This document shows, in pieces, positions 53,287 to 61,369 of a stretch of DNA of 64,000 nt; within the stretch, counting starts at the first letter, position 1; each line of letters begins with the position of its first letter. Source of the stretch: Oceanospirillaceae bacterium (GTDB lineage: Bacteria; Pseudomonadota; Gammaproteobacteria; Pseudomonadales; Litoribrevibacteraceae); assembly GCA_015665455.1 (NCBI GenBank), contig JADFAD010000006.1, forward strand, positions 868,001-932,000, written 5' to 3'. A model generated the notes under the pieces. It was not told where the DNA came from and did not search any database. It saw only the letters and a program-made list of their open reading frames with translations. The position numbers were made by a program, and so were the translations under genes.

Positions 53287-54048
53287 ATGAAAAACCTGAA
53301 AACTTTACCTCTAGCTGCCGCCATCGCTGCTGGTTCTTTAATGTCTGCAACGGCTCAAGCTGAAATGTTCTGGAGCGATAATAGCCTGACATTACTTTAT
53401 GGCGAAAACTATGAGAACCCATTCGGCGATGACCGAGACCTGACAACTATGACGTTAGAGCACGTTTCTGGTCACAACTGGGGTGATGTATTCATGTTTG
53501 TTGATCGCCACGACGGTGGTGATGACAACCTGACTGAAATCTACGGCGAACTTGCTCCGCGTTTCAGCTTAAGTAACTTGTCCGGTTCTAAGCTAGAGCT
53601 TGGCCCAATCAAAGACGTACTTATTGCGACTACTTACGAATTCAACGATTGGCAGAACGACTTTGCTAGCGGTTCTCAAGATAACTTCCTATACGGTATC
53701 GGTCTTGATTGGAACATCCCTGGTTTGAAGTTTTTCCAAACCAACTTTTACCAAGTAAGCAATGACAACACAGAAGACGACCAGCAGCTAACGGTTGTAT
53801 ACGGCGCACCATTCTCTGTGGGTTCATTAGATGTAATGATCGACGGTTACATTGACTGGTCTACCGGTGAAGAAGATCACAAATCTGATTTCCATTTCAA
53901 CCCACAAGTACGTGCGGATGTTGGTAAGTACATGGGCATCACAAAATCGAAATTAGAAGTAGGTTTTGAATACTCATACTGGCACAACAAGTTCGGCAGC
54001 AATGCTGACGAAAGTGTATTCAGTGCATTAGCTAAATTCCATCTATAA
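53287..54048 (+). CDS. Tsx-like outer-membrane nucleoside channel
   Basis: 253 aa. Signal peptide MKNLKTLPLAAAIAAGSLMSATAQA. The mature protein starts with FWSDNSLTLLYGENYENPFGDD, then TMTLEHVSGHNWGDVFMFVDRHDG, and ends in SALAKFHL, matching the nucleoside-specific channel-forming (Tsx) family, a 12-stranded monomer. It would pass nucleosides across the outer membrane to the BMP-type binding protein encoded just upstream. Confidence 0.9.
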   Translation: MKNLKTLPLAAAIAAGSLMSATAQAEMFWSDNSLTLLYGENYENPFGDDRDLTTMTLEHVSGHNWGDVFMFVDRHDGGDDNLTEIYGELAPRFSLSNLSGSKLELGPIKDVLIATTYEFNDWQNDFASGSQDNFLYGIGLDWNIPGLKFFQTNFYQVSNDNTEDDQQLTVVYGAPFSVGSLDVMIDGYIDWSTGEEDHKSDFHFNPQVRADVGKYMGITKSKLEVGFEYSYWHNKFGSNADESVFSALAKFHL

Positions 54049-54080
54049 TTGATCTAACGATCAGCTATTGATGCCGATAG

Positions 54081-54125
54081 AGCCATGATTTGGGAATTTT
54101 AGAACCTTTTAATCATGGCTTTTTC
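54081..54125 (+). terminator. Rho-independent terminator after the Tsx-like gene
   Basis: AGCCATGATT (54081-54090) / AATCATGGCT (54111-54120) with a 20-base loop, followed by TTTT. Ends the importer/Tsx unit. Confidence 0.8.
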
Positions 54126-54225
54126 GTTACGAAGAACATTCTGTTACAATTGCGCCGATTTATTCTGCACCTCGTTCAGAATACCTATATTCTAAATGGA
54201 AGTGAGCACCACTAAGAGGTTTGTT

Positions 54226-54873
54226 TTGAGTACTGAGCCAAGAAAATATAAACCAGGAAAGATCCGCGAACATAACAGCCAAAAAATCTTAGAAGCGGCT
54301 GAATGTGAGTTTGTAAAACACGGATACAAAGGCACCAGTATGCAGTCCATCGCTGATGCAGCTGAGTTACCCAAGGCCAATGTTCATTACTACTTCAAGA
54401 GTAAAGCTAAGCTCTACAATGCCGTACTTGAAGACATTCTTCAGCGCTGGAACGAAGTGCTTGCAGAAATGAGCGAAGAAGGTGATCCAGCTGAAACACT
54501 GGAAAACTACATTCGCGCGAAAGTAGATCTTTCAATTCGCTTCCCTCAAGCATCCAAGATTTTCGCCACTGAAATCATCCAAGGTGCACCGAATCTAAAA
54601 GAACATATCCGTACAGACTTACGTCACTGGGTACGTTCTAAAACCAAGATTATTGAAACATGGATTGAACAAGGCAAAATGACCGCCGTTGATCCTGAAC
54701 ATCTTATTTTCATGATCTGGTCCACCACTCAGCATTACGCCGACTTTGAAACTCAAGTATTAACCATTACTAATAAGCTTGAATACGAACCAGAAGACGT
54801 GAAAAAGATCAGTGATTTCTTATGTCACATGATTCTGACCGGTTGTGGTCTAAAGCCAAGCGTAAGCCTATAA
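54226..54873 (+). CDS. RutR-type TetR family regulator
   Basis: 215 aa from a TTG at 54226, preceded by AAGAGG at 6 bases; an in-frame ATG at 54196 has no ribosome site. N-terminal TetR HTH: ILEAAECEFVKHGYKGTSMQSIADAAELPKANVHYYFKSK. The C-terminal domain is of the RutR/YcdC subgroup (FPQASKIFATEIIQGAPNLKEHI, MIWSTTQHYADFE). RutR in E. coli senses uracil/thymine and controls pyrimidine and purine catabolism through TTGACCA-NN-TGGTCAA boxes. Here the neighbours are purine genes and similar boxes precede three of them, so a purine or pyrimidine base ligand is inferred. Confidence 0.88.
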   Translation: MSTEPRKYKPGKIREHNSQKILEAAECEFVKHGYKGTSMQSIADAAELPKANVHYYFKSKAKLYNAVLEDILQRWNEVLAEMSEEGDPAETLENYIRAKVDLSIRFPQASKIFATEIIQGAPNLKEHIRTDLRHWVRSKTKIIETWIEQGKMTAVDPEHLIFMIWSTTQHYADFETQVLTITNKLEYEPEDVKKISDFLCHMILTGCGLKPSVSL

Positions 54874-54930
54874 AATGAATTGTATGTCGATTCAACTTGG
54901 TGAATGTTAAGCCGAGTAGAAAATGCAGAC

Positions 54931-54959
54931 AAAAAAATGCCGGATCATATGAGCCGGCA
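54931..54959 (-). terminator. Terminator-like hairpin oriented against the flanking genes
   Basis: TGCCGG (54938-54943) / CCGGCA (54954-54959). The run of seven T follows the stem on the minus strand only. No minus-strand gene lies nearby upstream of it, although both flanking genes are on the plus strand. Confidence 0.6.
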
Positions 54960-55059
54960 AAGGTTGGATTCGAGAAATTAGCCGAAGAAACTAACTAACT
55001 TGTATAAATAGACCCGGCTATAACGATTAAGTTCAGATAAATTTCAAAAAAATTAAAAA

Positions 55060-55118
55060 GGCAGATTAACACGCAAGTCACTGCCATGTACCGAGTAGGT
55101 ACTTGGCCGTGTTACGCC
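55060..55118 (+). ncRNA. Candidate structured RNA (possible xanthine/urate riboswitch) upstream of 8-oxoguanine deaminase
   Basis: A composite hairpin. The outer pairs GGC (55060-55062)/GCC (55116-55118) and TAACACG (55067-55073)/CGTGTTA (55108-55114) enclose a nine-base bulge CAAGTCACT (55074-55082) on one side only. The inner stem is GCCA-T-GTACC (55083-55092)/GGTAC-T-TGGC (55098-55107) with loop GAGTA. A hairpin with asymmetric internal loops upstream of purine-oxidation genes recalls the NMT1-type xanthine/urate riboswitch, but I cannot confirm its consensus from memory. Confidence 0.4.
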
Positions 55119-55142
55119 TGATTTTCAGTTCAGTCTCGACGT

Positions 55143-55176
55143 CCAGTGCCGACTCACTCAACCGTGAGGTAACTGG
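55143..55176 (+). promoter_or_regulatory. SD-sequestering hairpin in front of the 8-oxoguanine deaminase start codon
   Basis: CCAGT (55143-55147)/ACTGG (55172-55176) and CTCAC (55153-55157)/GTGAG (55164-55168) form a two-part stem. The ribosome site GAGG (55166-55169) lies inside the paired right arm, and the ATG follows at 55178. Folding would block translation. Confidence 0.55.
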
Positions 55177-55177
55177 C

Positions 55178-56539
55178 ATGAACAAAACGACTAATACAAC
55201 CACTTGGATTAAACACCCCTTAGCGGTGTTCACAGCAAACGAACACGATGCATCCAATGGCATCGTCATCAAAAATAACAAAATCATCGAACTGGTTGGC
55301 CACCAGCAACAACCCAATACCCCCATCGATGAAGTATTTGACGCATCTCGTCATGTGGTACTGCCAGGCTTGATTAATACGCATCATCATCTCTACCAAA
55401 CCTTAACACGTGCTTTTCCACCCGCACTCAACAAGCGATTATTTCCGTGGTTGCAAACCCTTTATCCTGTATGGGCCAAACTGCAGCCAAACATGCTTCA
55501 ATCGGCAACGGAATTAGGACTAGCAGAACTTATGCTTTCCGGCTGTACAACGGTCGCAGATCATCACTATTTATTCCCAGAAGCACTTACGGAAGCAATC
55601 GACATTCAAGTCCAAGCAGCCAATAGCATTGGAAATCGGGTTTTGTTAACCCGAGGATCAATGAGCCTTGGTCAAGATCAAGGTGGCCTCCCGCCTCAGA
55701 GCACCGTTCAAACCGATGAGATCATTCTGAAAGACTGCCAACGCGTCATTCAGAAATACCACCAAGCAGATGAAGGCGCCATGGTTCAAATCGCTTTAGC
55801 GCCGTGTTCCCCTTTCTCTGTGACCACTGAATTGATGAAACAGACAGCCTCTCTTGCTCGCCAGCATGACTTAAGACTCCACACCCATCTGGCCGAAACC
55901 GAAGATGAAAACAGCTTCTGCTTGAAAACCTTTGGGTTAAGGCCTCTGGATTACCTAGAATCGGTCGATTGGTTAAGCAACGACGTTTGGCTAGCCCACG
56001 GAATTCACTTCAATGACGAAGAAATAAAGCGCCTCGGTAAGGCCGAAACAGGCGTTTGCCACTGCCCATCCTCTAACATGGTATTGGCGTCGGGCATTTG
56101 TCGCACGAAAGAACTTCAAGCTGCAGGCGCCCACGTGGGTTTGGGTGTGGATGGATCAGCCTCAAACGATGGGTCGAACATGATTCAAGAAGTAAGACAG
56201 GCATTATTAATTAACCGATTACGCTACCAAGCCGATGAAGTTTCACACCTTGATGCGCTGTATTGGGCAACCAAAGGATCGGCAAACGTGATTGGCCGTA
56301 CCGACATTGGTGAATTAGACGTTGGAAAGCAAGCAGACATTGCCCTCTATAATCTCGATGAACCTAGATTCTCAGGTGCTCACGATCCACTGGCAGCATT
56401 GATTCTGTGTGGCGCACATTCAGCAGATCACGTAATGGTGGCTGGGCAGTGGACGGTATCAAATGGGCAACTGCTTAATCAAAGCCTACCAAACATCCAA
56501 TCTCGCCATCATCAACTCGCCATGCAGCTGATTAATTAA
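55178..56539 (+). CDS. 8-Oxoguanine deaminase-like amidohydrolase
   Basis: 453 aa from the ATG at 55178 (GAGG 8 bases upstream). Subtype III amidohydrolase: PGLINTHHHLYQTLTRAFPPALNKRLFPWLQTLYPVW, HTHLAETEDE, WLAHGIHF, CHCPSSNMVLASG and GLGVDGSASNDGSNM. These match bacterial 8-oxoguanine deaminases (converting 8-oxoguanine to urate) and related aminohydrolases such as the AtzB/TrzN relatives. Urate formed would enter the PuuD pathway encoded in this window. The 5' leader has unusual RNA structure, suggesting regulated translation. Confidence 0.85.
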   Translation: MNKTTNTTTWIKHPLAVFTANEHDASNGIVIKNNKIIELVGHQQQPNTPIDEVFDASRHVVLPGLINTHHHLYQTLTRAFPPALNKRLFPWLQTLYPVWAKLQPNMLQSATELGLAELMLSGCTTVADHHYLFPEALTEAIDIQVQAANSIGNRVLLTRGSMSLGQDQGGLPPQSTVQTDEIILKDCQRVIQKYHQADEGAMVQIALAPCSPFSVTTELMKQTASLARQHDLRLHTHLAETEDENSFCLKTFGLRPLDYLESVDWLSNDVWLAHGIHFNDEEIKRLGKAETGVCHCPSSNMVLASGICRTKELQAAGAHVGLGVDGSASNDGSNMIQEVRQALLINRLRYQADEVSHLDALYWATKGSANVIGRTDIGELDVGKQADIALYNLDEPRFSGAHDPLAALILCGAHSADHVMVAGQWTVSNGQLLNQSLPNIQSRHHQLAMQLIN

Positions 56540-56605
56540 ACAGGATAATATAATTGGATAACTGATTTTAGTTAACCGAGTTCAAAAACCAAATCATTAC
56601 TTTTA

Positions 56606-56652
56606 AAAAGACGCGTCACAAGTTAGGTAGTACTCACTTATGACGCGTTTTA
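56606..56652. terminator. Bidirectional terminator between the deaminase and M48 protease genes
   Basis: ACGCGTCA (56611-56618) / TGACGCGT (56641-56648), extended by AAGT/ACTT, with A5 before the stem and TTTT after it. Lies between convergent genes. Confidence 0.8.
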
Positions 56653-56662
56653 GACGATTAAA

Positions 56663-57487
56663 CTAAGCAGGGTCAACCTGCTGATCCGCTTGAACCGCCA
56701 TCGTAGAACCGGACGCAGAGAAACTGCCCACCTCTTGATCATTAAGTGCAATTAAACGCTTAGTCATACGAGGGTGACTGGAAAGAATTTCTTGTAAAAA
56801 ACCGAACATGCCGGGCACTTGCTGCTCTTGCGCAATAAACGCAGATTGATTGGTATGCGAAACCAATTCACGGCTGCCAGACGCAAGAGAAATCAGAGCC
56901 TTTGCACTGGATTGCTTATCTTGTACGACTTGAGCGGCAATTCGATCACACGTGAGTTCACATGAACGACTGTAGGCAGAGCCTAGGAACGGAATGATCA
57001 TCGCAGGTTTCATGATTAAGTTTGGCCAAAAGTTCACATGACCCGCAGCGTGGTGAGCAAGTTCATGCGCAATCACAAAACGTAGCGTATTTTCTTTTTC
57101 AGATTCATCCCATAGCAAATCAACTAAGTTACTGAATAATAAAACATACTTACCAGATAGAAACTTAATCGCAAGGGCATTCGTTAATCCTTCAGAGTTC
57201 ATAACAAACATTTCAGGCTTCTTTTCTAACGCCAATTGAGACGTTACTTCCGCAGACAACTGATTTAGCTTTTCATATTGATTGCCGTTCACATGAACCG
57301 CATTCCCATAGATACTGGCCTGAAAGAACTTTTCACTTAGCCATAAGCTGATGGCTACCGGAATTAGAATAACGAGGATACTGAACATAGTGCCAAGTAA
57401 TAAAGCGACCCAAATTAAGCCTCCAATGGCCAAACACAGAGTACGATAAAGCTTTTCTTTGGGATGCCTAAGTTCTGAAATATTCAT
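56663..57487 (-). CDS. M48-family membrane metalloprotease
   Basis: 274 aa. Two adjacent hydrophobic segments (about 17-50), then a zinc-protease domain with HELAHH (141-146, HExxH) and the third ligand Glu in CELTCD (Glu177). HtpX-like topology, but shorter and without similarity I can see to BepA. The cytoplasmic-membrane location suggests a role in membrane protein quality control. No operon partner. Confidence 0.85.
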   Translation of the reverse strand: MNISELRHPKEKLYRTLCLAIGGLIWVALLLGTMFSILVILIPVAISLWLSEKFFQASIYGNAVHVNGNQYEKLNQLSAEVTSQLALEKKPEMFVMNSEGLTNALAIKFLSGKYVLLFSNLVDLLWDESEKENTLRFVIAHELAHHAAGHVNFWPNLIMKPAMIIPFLGSAYSRSCELTCDRIAAQVVQDKQSSAKALISLASGSRELVSHTNQSAFIAQEQQVPGMFGFLQEILSSHPRMTKRLIALNDQEVGSFSASGSTMAVQADQQVDPA

Positions 57488-57741
57488 TGCGGATAATCCT
57501 TATCAAATGATTAATAGTCCATGAGCGGAAATGCTATAAAATAATAACTTCTACCTAAAAAACATCCAAAGACATCTGTGTATGTTTTTGTAGGAGTTCC
57601 TCCACACACCCAATAAATAGGAATCATTCCTACTTTCTGTCATCAAAATATCAAATCTACAGCTTTATTCTGATTGTCACCTATTTAAAATCGGTTTAGA
57701 AATTAAGGCCCCAACCAACCCCAAGAGTGTAGGAGCCAACC

Positions 57742-58593
57742 ATGTATTATCTCGCAATGTTTATTATTGTCATTGCTTGCAGTTGGCCCATCGTCAGTTT
57801 CTCTCAGACCATTCATCCCATATTATTAGCGAACACTTACCAAGGCACTGAGCAACTCAATCACTATTGGGTCAGTGAAAAATACGACGGCGTCAGGGCT
57901 TATTGGACGGGATCAGAACTCATTACCCGTGCAGGCAAAAAAATTCATGCGCCTATCTCATGGACAAAGCAACTGCCAAAGCAAGCCATTGATGGTGAAC
58001 TCTGGATCGACTATCAGCAATTTGACCGAATCTCCGGACTTATTCGGAAAAAACACCCAATTGCATACGATTGGCAATCGGTGAAATTCATGGCTTTTGA
58101 CCTACCCTCGTATCCGGGAGTTTTCACCGAGCGCTATCAACGTCTAGCAACCGTCATCAAGGATCACCAACAACTGAATGGCACCACACCATTACGATTA
58201 GTTGAGCATTCACCTATCGAAAACCACCGAGCATTAAAAGACTATTTACAGATACAAGTACAGCGCGGCGCAGAAGGCTTAATGCTGCGTAAGGTAGACA
58301 GTATTTACCGCTCCGGCCGTAGCAAAGATCTTCTGAAAGTGAAGCCTTACATGGATGCGGAAGCGATGGTTATCGGACATCAAGCGGGGCATGGAAAATA
58401 CGAAGGCATGCTAGGCGCACTCATTGTAGAAGATCAAAGCGGGCAACAGTTTAAAATTGGCACAGGTTTCAGCGATCAACAGCGATCTTATCCACCAAAA
58501 TTAGGTGAAACCATTACCTTTCGTTATCATGGGCACACCCGTACAGGTTTGCCTCGTTTTGCGAGTTTTTTAAGAACTCGAAAGCCCGAATAG
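57742..58593 (+). CDS. Periplasmic minimal ATP-dependent DNA ligase (LigE type)
   Basis: 283 aa with a signal peptide (hydrophobic 3-21, VSFSQT). The nucleotidyltransferase motif is EKYDGVR with adenylated Lys47; other motifs are DGELW (III), FMAFDLPS (IIIa), EGLMLRK (IV) and LLKVKPY (V). A short OB domain follows, with no extra DNA-binding domain. Exported minimal ligases occur in many gram-negative bacteria and are suspected to act on DNA in the periplasm, for example during DNA uptake or in extracellular matrix; that role is a hypothesis. Confidence 0.9.
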   Translation: MYYLAMFIIVIACSWPIVSFSQTIHPILLANTYQGTEQLNHYWVSEKYDGVRAYWTGSELITRAGKKIHAPISWTKQLPKQAIDGELWIDYQQFDRISGLIRKKHPIAYDWQSVKFMAFDLPSYPGVFTERYQRLATVIKDHQQLNGTTPLRLVEHSPIENHRALKDYLQIQVQRGAEGLMLRKVDSIYRSGRSKDLLKVKPYMDAEAMVIGHQAGHGKYEGMLGALIVEDQSGQQFKIGTGFSDQQRSYPPKLGETITFRYHGHTRTGLPRFASFLRTRKPE

Positions 58594-58707
58594 CATTTAC
58601 CCTCCCTCTTATCTGCAAACACGTCAATATGAAGTGATAATTCCCCACAAGAATGCAAATAGTTGACCAAGCTGTTAGAATTCATCCCTTTAAATTTTTA
58701 GCTTCAG

Positions 58708-58738
58708 TTGATCAACCAACAGGGTGTTGGATCATCAA
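58708..58738 (+). promoter_or_regulatory. Leader hairpin upstream of gpt
   Basis: TTGAT (58708-58712)/ATCAA (58734-58738) and CCAAC (58716-58720)/GTTGG (58726-58730), separated by a symmetric 3x3 internal loop and capped by AGGGT. It ends 23 bases before the gpt start. It may be a regulatory RNA or operator; no family recognised. A TTGACCA half-site lies at 58663-58669. Confidence 0.4.
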
Positions 58739-58761
58739 AGTAATCGCCTGGGAATTCGCAT

Positions 58762-59238
58762 ATGAGTAAGTACGAACTGGATTTTTTTGTTTCATGGGAA
58801 GAGCTACATAAAACCGGCCGCCGTCTCGCTAAAACACTGCATGAGCTGAAAGAATGGAAAGGCATCTTATGCGTAACTCGTGGCGGAATGGTTCCTACTG
58901 CAATTATTGCTCGTGAACTGAACATTCGTCTGATCGATACCATTTGCATCACCAGTTACGATGGCCAGCAACAAGGCGACTTCATGCTGAATAAAGCACC
59001 TGATGTTGAAAACGACGGTGAAGGTTGGTTAATCATTGATGATTTGGTTGATACAGGTAAAACAGCCGCAGAAGTTCGTCGCCATTACCCTAAAGCGCAC
59101 TTTGCCACCCTCTACGCAAAGCCTGCAGGTCTTGAGTATGTGGATAGCTACGTTGAAGAAGTCACACAAAATACTTGGATTCGTTTTCCATGGGATATGA
59201 AGCTAAGTTATGCCGACCCGATCGTCAAGGGCGGTTAA
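58762..59238 (+). CDS. gpt: Xanthine-guanine phosphoribosyltransferase
   Basis: 158 aa (E. coli 152). N-terminal FFVSWEELHKTGRRLAKTL, WKGILCVTRGGMVPT, the PRPP loop LIIDDLVDTGKTA, and the C-terminal WIRFPWDM base-binding segment. Salvages xanthine and guanine to XMP and GMP, competing with the catabolic route in this window for the same bases. Confidence 0.95.
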   Translation: MSKYELDFFVSWEELHKTGRRLAKTLHELKEWKGILCVTRGGMVPTAIIARELNIRLIDTICITSYDGQQQGDFMLNKAPDVENDGEGWLIIDDLVDTGKTAAEVRRHYPKAHFATLYAKPAGLEYVDSYVEEVTQNTWIRFPWDMKLSYADPIVKGG

Positions 59239-59260
59239 CAGCCAAATATAGGTATCGAAT

Positions 59261-59289
59261 AACCGCGAAACTGTTCGCGGTTATTTTTT
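59261..59289 (+). terminator. Rho-independent terminator of gpt
   Basis: AACCGCGAA (59261-59269) / TTCGCGGTT (59274-59282), loop ACTG, then ATTTTTT. It lies 22 bases after the gpt stop. Confidence 0.92.
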
Positions 59290-59323
59290 ATGAAAAACAA
59301 GTAAAGCAACCTCTGTGGCTTTA

Positions 59324-59827
59324 TTAAAAACCCAAACCTTTTTTTGAAATCTTAACTGTTGGAAGTTTGTAATAGCCTATAGAAAAAATTGCTTCTGAAC
59401 TAAACCCTGAAACATTGATTGAAGCAGTGATAATCACATCACCATCTTGCTCCCATTGAACATAGTTGGCAGATTGAGTTTTATATTGCCCAAACAGGGT
59501 TGTTAGCTTAGATATCAGTGAATAGTAATCTTCACCATCAAAGTATACCGATACGCCATTTAAACGATCATCAGCATCAAAGATAAAAGATATCTTGGAA
59601 TCACTATCTCTTGAAACACCTAAAACTTCTCGTCCATCCTCTATAGTTAACTGACTGATATTTTTCAACCTATCAACTTTTGACTCTGGATATAACTCTT
59701 TAATCTTAGAAAATTTTTCACCCCATTTAGTATCATAAACACCTTCGTTGAAAGTGTCCGAAATCCCCCCCGCAAAACTCACAGTGCTATATATAATCAC
59801 CCATAAAAAAATTATCGTCTTTTTCAC
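59324..59827 (-). CDS. Hypothetical secreted protein
   Basis: 167 aa. Signal peptide MKKTIIFLWVIIYSTVSFAG. The mature part is mixed alpha/beta with one low-complexity beginning (GGISDTFNEGVYDTKWGEKFSKIKELYPESKVD) and a body similar in feel to small periplasmic proteins annotated as hypothetical with a WGE/W-x-F motif; I do not recognise a family. The gene is more AT-rich than its neighbours, which could indicate acquisition. No operon partner; convergent with gpt. Confidence 0.6.
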   Translation of the reverse strand: MKKTIIFLWVIIYSTVSFAGGISDTFNEGVYDTKWGEKFSKIKELYPESKVDRLKNISQLTIEDGREVLGVSRDSDSKISFIFDADDRLNGVSVYFDGEDYYSLISKLTTLFGQYKTQSANYVQWEQDGDVIITASINVSGFSSEAIFSIGYYKLPTVKISKKGLGF

Positions 59828-59884
59828 TAACTGCCATCCTTTGCAATTTGTTTAAACATACTCTTATCTTATTACTTAACCTCA

Positions 59885-59911
59885 AAATAAAAAAGGCCTC
59901 CGAAGAGGCCT
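59885..59911 (-). terminator. Rho-independent terminator of the cytochrome b561/yceI unit
   Basis: AGGCCTC (59894-59900) / GAGGCCT (59905-59911), loop CGAA. On the minus strand it is followed by a T-rich run. It lies 30 bases after the yceI stop. Confidence 0.88.
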
Positions 59912-59940
59912 AATCTTAAGCAAACACACCATTCATATAC

Positions 59941-60513
59941 TTACTGACGGATACCTTCCGCTTGAAGGTACAACTCAACGTCTTTAGACGCTGGGCCTAG
60001 GTTAAAATTCATGTTGAAGTCAGACAGTGTAATTTTTGCTGTGCCCTCAAAGCCGTTACGGAAACCACCCCATGGATCATTACCGCCACCAATATGATGC
60101 GCATCAATTGTAATTTCTTTCTTCACGCCATGAAGCGTCAAATCACCAACAATTTGAAACTTACCATCGGTACCCGGAATAACTTTTGTGCTTTGAAAAA
60201 CAGCTTTCGGGAACTCATCCACTTCTAGAAAATCATTACCACGAAGGTGCTTATCTCGTTCTGCATGGTTGGAATCAATACTTTTTGTTTCAATCACAAC
60301 ATTCACCTGGCTCGCAGCCAAGTTGTTTTCATCGTAAGTAAATTCACCTTTGAAATCATTAAAGCGGCCAACCAACCAGCTGTAGCCCAAGTGCTTAATC
60401 TTAAACTCTACCGAAGCGTGAGCACCTTCAGTATCAATTGTGTATTTATCAGCCCATGCAGACACAGACATCAAAGCAGCTAATGAAGCAGCAGCAAACG
60501 TTCTTAATTTCAT
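59941..60513 (-). CDS. YceI-family periplasmic lipocalin-like protein
   Basis: 190 aa from the ATG at 60513 (GGAGA upstream; the longer frame to 60561 has no ribosome site). Signal peptide ending SAWA, then KYTIDTEGAHASVEFKIKHLGYSWLVGRFNDFKGEF and LHGVKKEITIDAHHIG, typical of YceI, a beta-barrel that binds polyisoprenoids in other bacteria. It follows a cytochrome b561 gene, the same pair as yceJ-yceI in E. coli, suggesting quinone- or isoprenoid-linked redox work in the envelope. Confidence 0.93.
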   Translation of the reverse strand: MKLRTFAAASLAALMSVSAWADKYTIDTEGAHASVEFKIKHLGYSWLVGRFNDFKGEFTYDENNLAASQVNVVIETKSIDSNHAERDKHLRGNDFLEVDEFPKAVFQSTKVIPGTDGKFQIVGDLTLHGVKKEITIDAHHIGGGNDPWGGFRNGFEGTAKITLSDFNMNFNLGPASKDVELYLQAEGIRQ

Positions 60514-60597
60514 TCTTATTTTCTCCAGTTTTAAGTTATATCTCAGTACACAATGCTGCATACCTAAGTTCTTGTTTCATTAAGTTTCGAGTTAAAT

Positions 60598-61146
60598 CTA
60601 TTTACCTTTAATCATTCTAAATAGCGTTCTGTCTTTGTCGATGAAGTGATGCTTAAGAGCCCCTAAAGCATGCAAACCCGCTAAGCCCAATAAGCCATAT
60701 GCGAGATACTCATGCAGCATCCCCGCTAAATCACCTTGACCAGCAATGCCATGTAGCGTTGCTGGCACTTCGAATAAATCAAACACATTAACGCCATGGC
60801 CTTTCGCCGTAGAAATCAAATAGCCCGCAACCATCACTGCCAACATCAGCAGATACAACCCAATATGAGCTAGCTTTGCGCCTTTCTTTTCCAGGCTAGA
60901 ATGGGTATCCAATGATTTTGGTTGAGGATTGATGAACCGCCATACGATTCTGAAAAGAATCAACAACATCAAAATCACACCGATGGATTTATGGTAGTAC
61001 GGCAATACTTGATACAAGCTATCGTAATAGGTCAAAGATCGCATATACAAACCGGATGCAAACAAACCTATTACTGCCAAAGCAGCAATCCAATGAACGC
61101 TGATCGCTACTAAACCAAACTGATTTTCTGTGTTTTTAATCTTCAT
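60598..61146 (-). CDS. Cytochrome b561 (YceJ/CybB type)
   Basis: 182 aa with four membrane helices and His residues positioned for two b haems: SVHWIAALAVIG (helix 1), YYHKSIGVILMLLILFRIVWR (helix 2), AHIGLYLLMLAVMVAGY (helix 3), LHEYLAYGLLGLAGLHALGALKHH (helix 4). Expected to transfer electrons between quinol and periplasmic partners. First gene of the pair with yceI. Confidence 0.93.
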   Translation of the reverse strand: MKIKNTENQFGLVAISVHWIAALAVIGLFASGLYMRSLTYYDSLYQVLPYYHKSIGVILMLLILFRIVWRFINPQPKSLDTHSSLEKKGAKLAHIGLYLLMLAVMVAGYLISTAKGHGVNVFDLFEVPATLHGIAGQGDLAGMLHEYLAYGLLGLAGLHALGALKHHFIDKDRTLFRMIKGK

Positions 61147-61369
61147 ACAGCCAAACTAATTAAATAAGATAATGTTGAGACATCAGAATAACCATTAAAA
61201 TTCCGATAATCTTCTTGAATATTTTGGTTAAAACGATCAACTTAATTGATCTATCAAACAAAAGCTCTGATCTTTACGGACCTTTACAAATAACCATTTT
61301 AACCAATAAGTCAATTTTGTACTAAACATCTAGAATCAAAGTAGCTAGACTTTTAAGATCATTCTCTGG

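Larger units (their letters stand above)
54874..55177. other. 304-base intergenic region with structured RNA elements
   Basis: Contains the inverted hairpin at 54931-54959, a composite stem-loop at 55060-55118 and an SD-sequestering hairpin at 55143-55176, each listed separately. Between them the sequence is AT-rich with TATAAA and TATAAC boxes near 55003 and 55019 as possible -10 elements. Confidence 0.6.
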
